The position numbers and the translations under genes were made by a program. The notes beneath the pieces are model-generated. The model had not been told where the DNA came from and did not search any database. It worked only from the letters and a program-made list of their open reading frames with translations. A stretch of DNA of 24,062 bases from a virus. Position 1 is the stretch's first letter, and every line of letters begins with the position of its first letter. Of the stretch, positions 21,757 through 24,062 are shown one piece after another. The stretch spans positions 1 to 24,062 of the IMG/VR virus record IMGVR_UViG_3300008339_000473; one strand, 5' to 3'.

Positions 21757-21770
21757 AGTACAGCAGTACC
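21757..21770. promoter_or_regulatory. LexA-like box 2 (AGTACAGCAGTACC)
   Basis: AGTAC-AGCA-GTACC matches every position of the Anabaena-type LexA consensus RGTACNNNDGTWCB. It lies 68 nt before the first small gene of the downstream cluster (ATG 21839), so it could control that cluster. Confidence 0.5.
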
Positions 21771-21838
21771 AGCAGCCCGCCCCGTCCATCTGGTGACGAT
21801 GTGGTGCACAGTGGAGGAGCCCCACGCACCACCCACCC

Positions 21839-22030
21839 ATGGACGACTGGAGGACCGATGACCGCGAGGCCGCCGACGAGGCCGCCTGTGACGGCATCCG
21901 CGCCCTGGAGGCGCTGCAGTCCACCGACGTGTGGATGCACCTCCCGCTGCACGTCCAGCGGGACCTGAGCCGCGCCCACGGCGTGCTGCTCGCCATGGCC
22001 AACGCCATGGCCACCGAGGGCGTCGTCTGA
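21839..22030 (+). CDS. Small acidic hypothetical protein
   Basis: The 63-residue protein is acidic at its N-terminus (DDWRTDDREAADEAACDG) and helical after (IRALEALQSTDVW, HVQRDLSRAHGVLLAMANAM). The composition is protein-like, whereas the long antisense frame over it is Arg/Gly-rich and shadow-like. No close ribosome site precedes ATG 21839; GGAGGAG lies about 22 nt upstream. It opens a small-gene cluster downstream of LexA-like box 2. No family recognised. Confidence 0.55.
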   Translation: MDDWRTDDREAADEAACDGIRALEALQSTDVWMHLPLHVQRDLSRAHGVLLAMANAMATEGVV

Positions 22031-22062
22031 CGCCCGCCACAGACCGCCACCCGGAGGGCGCC

Positions 22063-22302
22063 ATGCCTGACACCACCACCACCGACCTGGCCGCCCTGGA
22101 GGCGGAGATCGACGCGCTGCTGGCAGCGGGCGTCGAGCAGGACGCGCGCGTGGACGTGCTGCTGCGCAGCACCGGCACCACGGCCATGCGGCTGGCTGAC
22201 CTGCAGCTGGTGGCCCAGCACCACGCCGTCGAGCTGGACCGGATCGAGCGCCAGCAGCGCGCGCTGGACCGCCAGCTGGCCGCCCTGGAGCAGGACGCCT
22301 GA
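22063..22302 (+). CDS. Small coiled-coil protein
   Basis: The 79-residue protein is almost entirely amphipathic helix with heptad character: LAALEAEIDALLAAGVEQ, VDVLLRSTGTTAMRLADLQL, HHAVELDRIERQQRALDRQL. A Shine-Dalgarno GGAGGG at 22053-22058 sits 4 nt before ATG 22063, which fixes the start. It probably oligomerises. No known family is evident; small coiled-coil proteins of this sort are common in phage accessory regions. Confidence 0.7.
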   Translation: MPDTTTTDLAALEAEIDALLAAGVEQDARVDVLLRSTGTTAMRLADLQLVAQHHAVELDRIERQQRALDRQLAALEQDA

Positions 22303-22322
22303 ACGGCGCCTGCGTGCCCCAG

Positions 22323-22349
22323 CACGGGGCCGAGCCACGGCGCCCCGTG
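22323..22349. terminator. GC-rich hairpin after the coiled-coil gene
   Basis: CACGGGGC (22323-22330) pairs perfectly with GCCCCGTG (22342-22349) across an 11-nt loop, 21 nt after the coiled-coil gene's stop. There is no following T-run, so it is at best a weak or factor-dependent terminator, or an RNA-processing/stability element. Confidence 0.35.
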
Positions 22350-22417
22350 TCCTAGACCGTCACCCTGGACAGGGCCCGTCACAGGCCCGCCTGCAGCCCA
22401 CCCACGCACAGCACCCC

Positions 22418-22648
22418 ATGACCGCCGACTCGAGCACCGCGCGCACGCGCCGCTACCGGGCCCGCCTGCGGGGGCTGCCCGATCCCGACGCCCCCCAGCC
22501 GTGCTCAGGCTGCGCCCGACTGGTGCGGTCGCGGCGCACTGCTCCCCTGTGCTCGCACTGCTGGAAGCGGTCCCCAGCCGGGCGTGAGGTGAACCGGCAG
22601 CGGATGGCCGCGGCCCGGGCACTGGTGCGGAGTTCTCAGCCTGCGTAG
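22418..22648 (+). CDS. Small zinc-ribbon protein
   Basis: The 76-residue basic protein has two CxxC knuckles (CSGC near residue 29 and CSHC near 46) separated by a basic spacer, which should bind one zinc. It is flanked by an Arg-rich N-terminal helix (RTRRYRARLRGLPDP) and a C-terminal helix (GREVNRQRMAAARALV). This is typical of a small nucleic-acid-binding regulator or structural protein. It lacks the His/Asn residues of an HNH nuclease. The 115-nt gap upstream carries a GC-rich hairpin. Confidence 0.65.
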   Translation: MTADSSTARTRRYRARLRGLPDPDAPQPCSGCARLVRSRRTAPLCSHCWKRSPAGREVNRQRMAAARALVRSSQPA

Positions 22649-22651
22649 CGT
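22646..22651 (+). promoter_or_regulatory. Weak promoter-like hexamer (TAGCGT)
   Basis: GCG-TAGCGT-GAG overlaps the stop codon of the zinc-ribbon gene and has the usual 25-nt spacing to an ATG at 22677. The ORF there (69 codons) looks poor and overlaps the minus-strand HTH gene, so the element may be fortuitous or may drive a short non-coding transcript. Confidence 0.2.
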
Positions 22652-22780
22652 GAGAGTGCTCCGCATGGAGTGAGCGATGAGACGCCATCCCTCGGTGGTA
22701 GTAGCCCGGGGGATTTTTCTAGGCTGGCCCTGTCGTTTCTTTGATCGATCCAAGGGTCCGCCGCGGAGGCCGACGGCAAG

Positions 22781-22801
22781 CCCCAGGGCGTTCCCCTTGG
22801 G
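22781..22801 (-). terminator. Hairpin downstream of the minus-strand HTH gene
   Basis: CCCCAGGG and CCCTTGGG pair with one mismatch around a 5-nt loop, 15 nt beyond the stop of the minus-strand HTH gene. On that strand no U-rich tail follows, so termination is possible but weakly supported. Confidence 0.3.
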
Positions 22802-22815
22802 CAGGCCTCAACCCT

Positions 22816-23004
22816 TCACGCCATCAGCAACCGGCGGACGGTGGAGCGGCTGCAGCCGAGCCGGTTGGCGATGGCCTGTTGCGTGAGGCCGTCACGGCGC
22901 CAGCGCCGGGCCCGCTGCTGGCGGGTCTCCATGGCCCAGGCCAGGACGATCAGCGGGAGCAGCAGCAGGGCGACGGCCCAGGCGGCGATGCAGGTTGCGG
23001 GCAT
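22816..23004 (-). CDS. Membrane-anchored helix-turn-helix protein
   Basis: This 62-residue protein has one hydrophobic segment (IAAWAVALLLLPLIVLAWA, about 6-24), a basic stretch (ETRQQRARRWRRDG), and a resolvase-type helix-turn-helix (LTQQAIANRLGCSRSTVRRL, about 40-59). GGAGGG 4 nt before ATG 23004 fixes the start and excludes the longer in-frame N-terminus. The basic residues after the helix predict a cytoplasmic HTH, i.e. a DNA-binding domain held at the membrane. The gene diverges from the operon beginning at 23170, with overlapping promoters, so it may regulate that operon or itself. The family is unknown. Confidence 0.75.
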   Translation of the reverse strand: MPATCIAAWAVALLLLPLIVLAWAMETRQQRARRWRRDGLTQQAIANRLGCSRSTVRRLLMA

Positions 23005-23082
23005 GATTCCCTCCGGCCAGTGCCGGGCGATGGTGGGACGGTGTTCCGGGGGCGGCTGCGCCTGGCTCCCCTCGACCCCACC

Positions 23083-23110
23083 ACCATAGATCAATCCTGC
23101 TGCTTTGCAA
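23083..23110 (-). promoter_or_regulatory. Minus-strand promoter for the HTH gene
   Basis: Reading the minus strand, TTGCAA (23105-23110), a 16-nt spacer and TATGGT (23083-23088) form a -35/-10 pair about 80 nt upstream of ATG 23004. The -35 hexamer is its own reverse complement and is shared with the plus-strand promoter. Confidence 0.5.
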
Positions 23111-23132
23111 AAGGATCCTTAGAGCTTAAGAT
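23105..23132 (+). promoter_or_regulatory. Plus-strand promoter of the early-type operon with internal palindrome
   Basis: TTGCAA (23105-23110), 16 nt, TAAGAT (23127-23132), about 37 nt before ATG 23170. The spacer starts with the perfect 10-nt palindrome AAGGATCCTT (23111-23120), a good place for a repressor. AGATCAA occurs twice (23088 and 23129), once in each -10 neighbourhood. Confidence 0.5.
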
Positions 23133-23169
23133 CAAAGGAACGCGGCCAACGGCGCCGCGCCTTGATGTC

Positions 23170-23835
23170 ATGCCACTTGATCCCGAGCCGGCACGTCCGG
23201 CACTGACACCCCCAGACCTAGCCAACTACGAAGCCCGCCAGGCCGCCCTCTACCGCGCCCTGGCCCAGTACCAGCACGCCGCAGCAGGCGAGGCCCTGGT
23301 GCATCCCGGCGCCTTCGGCCTGGCCGTCTACCACCAGCTAGAGCGGTACGACGGCGACTTCCTCCGCGCCGTGCTGGTGCATTGCGAAGGCGGCAGCCTC
23401 GACAGCGGCCCGGCCCGCATCGACAGCGGCGACCTGGCCCTGCTGCCCGACGAGCTGACCGCCCTCGTTCTGGGCGTTCGTGCGCCCGCCCCGTCTGCTC
23501 CTGCGCAGTCGCAGGCCGTGGAGCCTGCCCCGGTGGAAGTGACCGAGGCCCCAGCCCCTAAGCCCGAGCCGGCCTGCCCCATGCCCGCGGCCCCGGAGCC
23601 AGCAGAGCAGCCGGACGTGACCGACACGGACGACGCGCCCCCAACCGAGCAGGAGGTGGAGGAGGTGCTCAGCGACCTCGACGCCATCAACCTGGCCGCG
23701 CCCGACAGCCTGAAAGCGATCCTGGCCGCCTACAAGGCCGAGCACGCCATCGGCCGGACCCCGTTCGTCAAGTCGATCACCAGCCGCGACCGCCTTGCCA
23801 CCATACGCCGGCTGATCGCGGAGCATCAGCCATGA
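23170..23835 (+). CDS. Hypothetical early-region protein with two domains and a Pro/Ala linker
   Basis: The 221-residue protein has a helical N-terminal domain (residues ~15-95: LANYEARQAALYRALAQYQH, FGLAVYHQLERYDGDFLRAV, LALLPDELTALVLG). A Pro/Ala/Glu-rich linker follows (about 98-150), then a helical C-terminal domain (EVEEVLSDLDAINLAAPDSL, ILAAYKAEHAIGRTPFVKSI, RLATIRRLIAEHQP). ATG 23170 is the first start downstream of the promoter; the frame is open further upstream but crosses the divergent gene. A Shine-Dalgarno is not obvious (AAAGGAA is about 30 nt away). It overlaps the next gene (ATGA). No family recognised; it could be a replication or recombination accessory, but no motif shows this. 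Confidence 0.7.
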   Translation: MPLDPEPARPALTPPDLANYEARQAALYRALAQYQHAAAGEALVHPGAFGLAVYHQLERYDGDFLRAVLVHCEGGSLDSGPARIDSGDLALLPDELTALVLGVRAPAPSAPAQSQAVEPAPVEVTEAPAPKPEPACPMPAAPEPAEQPDVTDTDDAPPTEQEVEEVLSDLDAINLAAPDSLKAILAAYKAEHAIGRTPFVKSITSRDRLATIRRLIAEHQP

Positions 23836-24035
23836 GCACCAGCACATGGGCCCTGCGCCATGAGTGCGGCTGGTGGCTGGCCCTCGACCCCGAAGAGCCC
23901 GGCGGCATCGGCTGGCGTGCCAGCGCGACCGAGGCCATCCTGGCCCGCGATCCGCTGCTGTTCGCCGCCCGGTGCCGCCAGGCCCTCGACGGCGCCATCC
24001 GCCGCCGCTGCCAGCTGGTGGAGGTGCAGACGTGA
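23832..24035 (+). CDS. Small hypothetical protein (early operon)
   Basis: The 67-residue protein is Trp/Arg/Ala-rich: WALRHECGWWLALDPEEPGG, then IGWRASATEAILARDPLL and a helix FAARCRQALDGAIRRRC. The start overlaps the previous stop (ATGA) and the end overlaps the next start (GTGA), so it belongs to a coupled operon. It may be a small DNA- or protein-binding factor, but no named family is recognised. Confidence 0.65.
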   Translation: MSTSTWALRHECGWWLALDPEEPGGIGWRASATEAILARDPLLFAARCRQALDGAIRRRCQLVEVQT

Positions 24036-24062
24036 GCCGTCGCGGGCCCAGACGCATCCCAC
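24032..24062 (+). CDS. Start of the next gene, cut by the window end
   Basis: GTG 24032 overlaps the previous stop (GTGA), with GGAGGTG about 5 nt upstream, a good ribosome site. Only about ten codons are visible (SRRGPRRIP), basic and proline-containing, too short to identify. Confidence 0.45.
   Translation, partial: MSRRGPRRIP

Larger units (their letters stand above)
21374..21838 (+). other. Non-coding regulatory-looking region (~465 bp)
   Basis: This is the longest stretch without a convincing gene. GC drops to around 50%, no ORF has protein-like composition, and I see no tRNA. It holds a 17-nt palindrome (21443), two LexA-like boxes (21522 and 21757) and TGTGCCA repeats (21605-21700), listed separately. 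A TATTCT hexamer at 21600 fits a -10 pattern but has no convincing -35. Confidence 0.6.

Noticed and set aside
21606-21968. Plus-strand ORF of 120 codons in the low-GC region
   Set aside because: Low-complexity, Ser/Pro/Cys-rich translation without a ribosome site; it overlaps repeats and the gene at 21839 in another frame.
22353-22358. TAGACC as another member of the promoter family
   Set aside because: It lacks the final T of TAnnnT and lies 59 nt from the next start, outside the 23-27 nt range.
22418-22648. HNH endonuclease reading of the zinc-ribbon gene
   Set aside because: Two CxxC pairs are present but the His-Asn-His catalytic pattern is absent, so only a zinc-binding call is supported.
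21399-22688. A 429-codon open frame on the minus strand
   Set aside because: It is Arg/Ser/Gly-rich with no domain pattern and covers several protein-like plus-strand genes with ribosome sites. It looks like a high-GC shadow frame, as do similar long antisense frames over the capsid (5152-6702) and other late genes.
22677-22886. Plus-strand ORF of 69 codons downstream of TAGCGT
   Set aside because: Its spacing to TAGCGT fits the promoter family, but composition is poor (Pro/Arg/Ser) and it overlaps the well-supported minus-strand HTH gene by about 70 nt.
1-24062. Integrase, att sites, tRNA genes
   Set aside because: I looked for a tyrosine or serine recombinase, a tRNA cloverleaf and long flanking repeats and saw none; the integrated or free state cannot be decided from this window.

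Overview
The window is about 24 kb of high-GC (about two-thirds G+C by eye), densely packed phage or prophage DNA. Nearly all of the first 21.4 kb is one plus-strand late region with the lambda-like order of a long, non-contractile-tailed virus: small terminase (cut by the window start), large terminase, gpW-like head-tail connector, portal, a fused prohead protease/HK97-type capsid protein, small head proteins, an FII-like joining protein, a block of fibre and adhesin genes, tail terminator (U-like), tail tube, G and G-T tail chaperones made by a -1 frameshift, tape measure, minor tail protein and a J-like tip protein. After these come three small tip genes (two of them paralogues), a lysis cassette of small membrane proteins, and a two-domain endolysin (GH24 lysozyme plus M15 peptidase). 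I saw no sheath or baseplate genes, so a siphovirus-type particle is inferred.

Past the endolysin the style changes. A small minus-strand gene diverges from a plus-strand gene whose helical core looks like NblA/Ycf18, the phycobilisome-degradation adaptor. Next is about 465 bp of low-GC, apparently non-coding DNA holding a perfect 17-nt palindrome, short TGTGCCA-type repeats and two sites resembling the cyanobacterial LexA box. Then come short plus-strand genes (acidic helical, coiled coil, zinc ribbon). A minus-strand gene for a 62-residue membrane-anchored helix-turn-helix protein follows, divergent from what looks like the start of an early operon that runs off the window end.

Host: the NblA-like gene, the LexA-type boxes and the -10-like hexamers TAGACT/TAGCAT all point to a cyanobacterium, most likely a high-GC freshwater picocyanobacterium of the Cyanobium/Synechococcus type. 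This is inference; no host gene is visible. I found no integrase, tRNA, rRNA or CRISPR array, so the window does not settle whether this is an integrated prophage or a free phage genome.

Expression: most late genes overlap by 1-17 nt or abut, as in a translationally coupled operon. It seems to be re-initiated internally by a repeated promoter-like element, G-TAG(A/C)(C/A)T-G, placed 23-27 nt before the start codons of the gpW-like gene, the protease-capsid gene, the leader gene ahead of the tail tube, a tip gene and the first lysis gene. The most notable points are that promoter family, the frameshift signal (slippery A AAA AAC, 7-nt spacer, 8-bp stem), the NblA-like gene, the membrane-anchored HTH protein with an overlapping divergent promoter, and the adhesin genes lodged inside the head-tail joining block.
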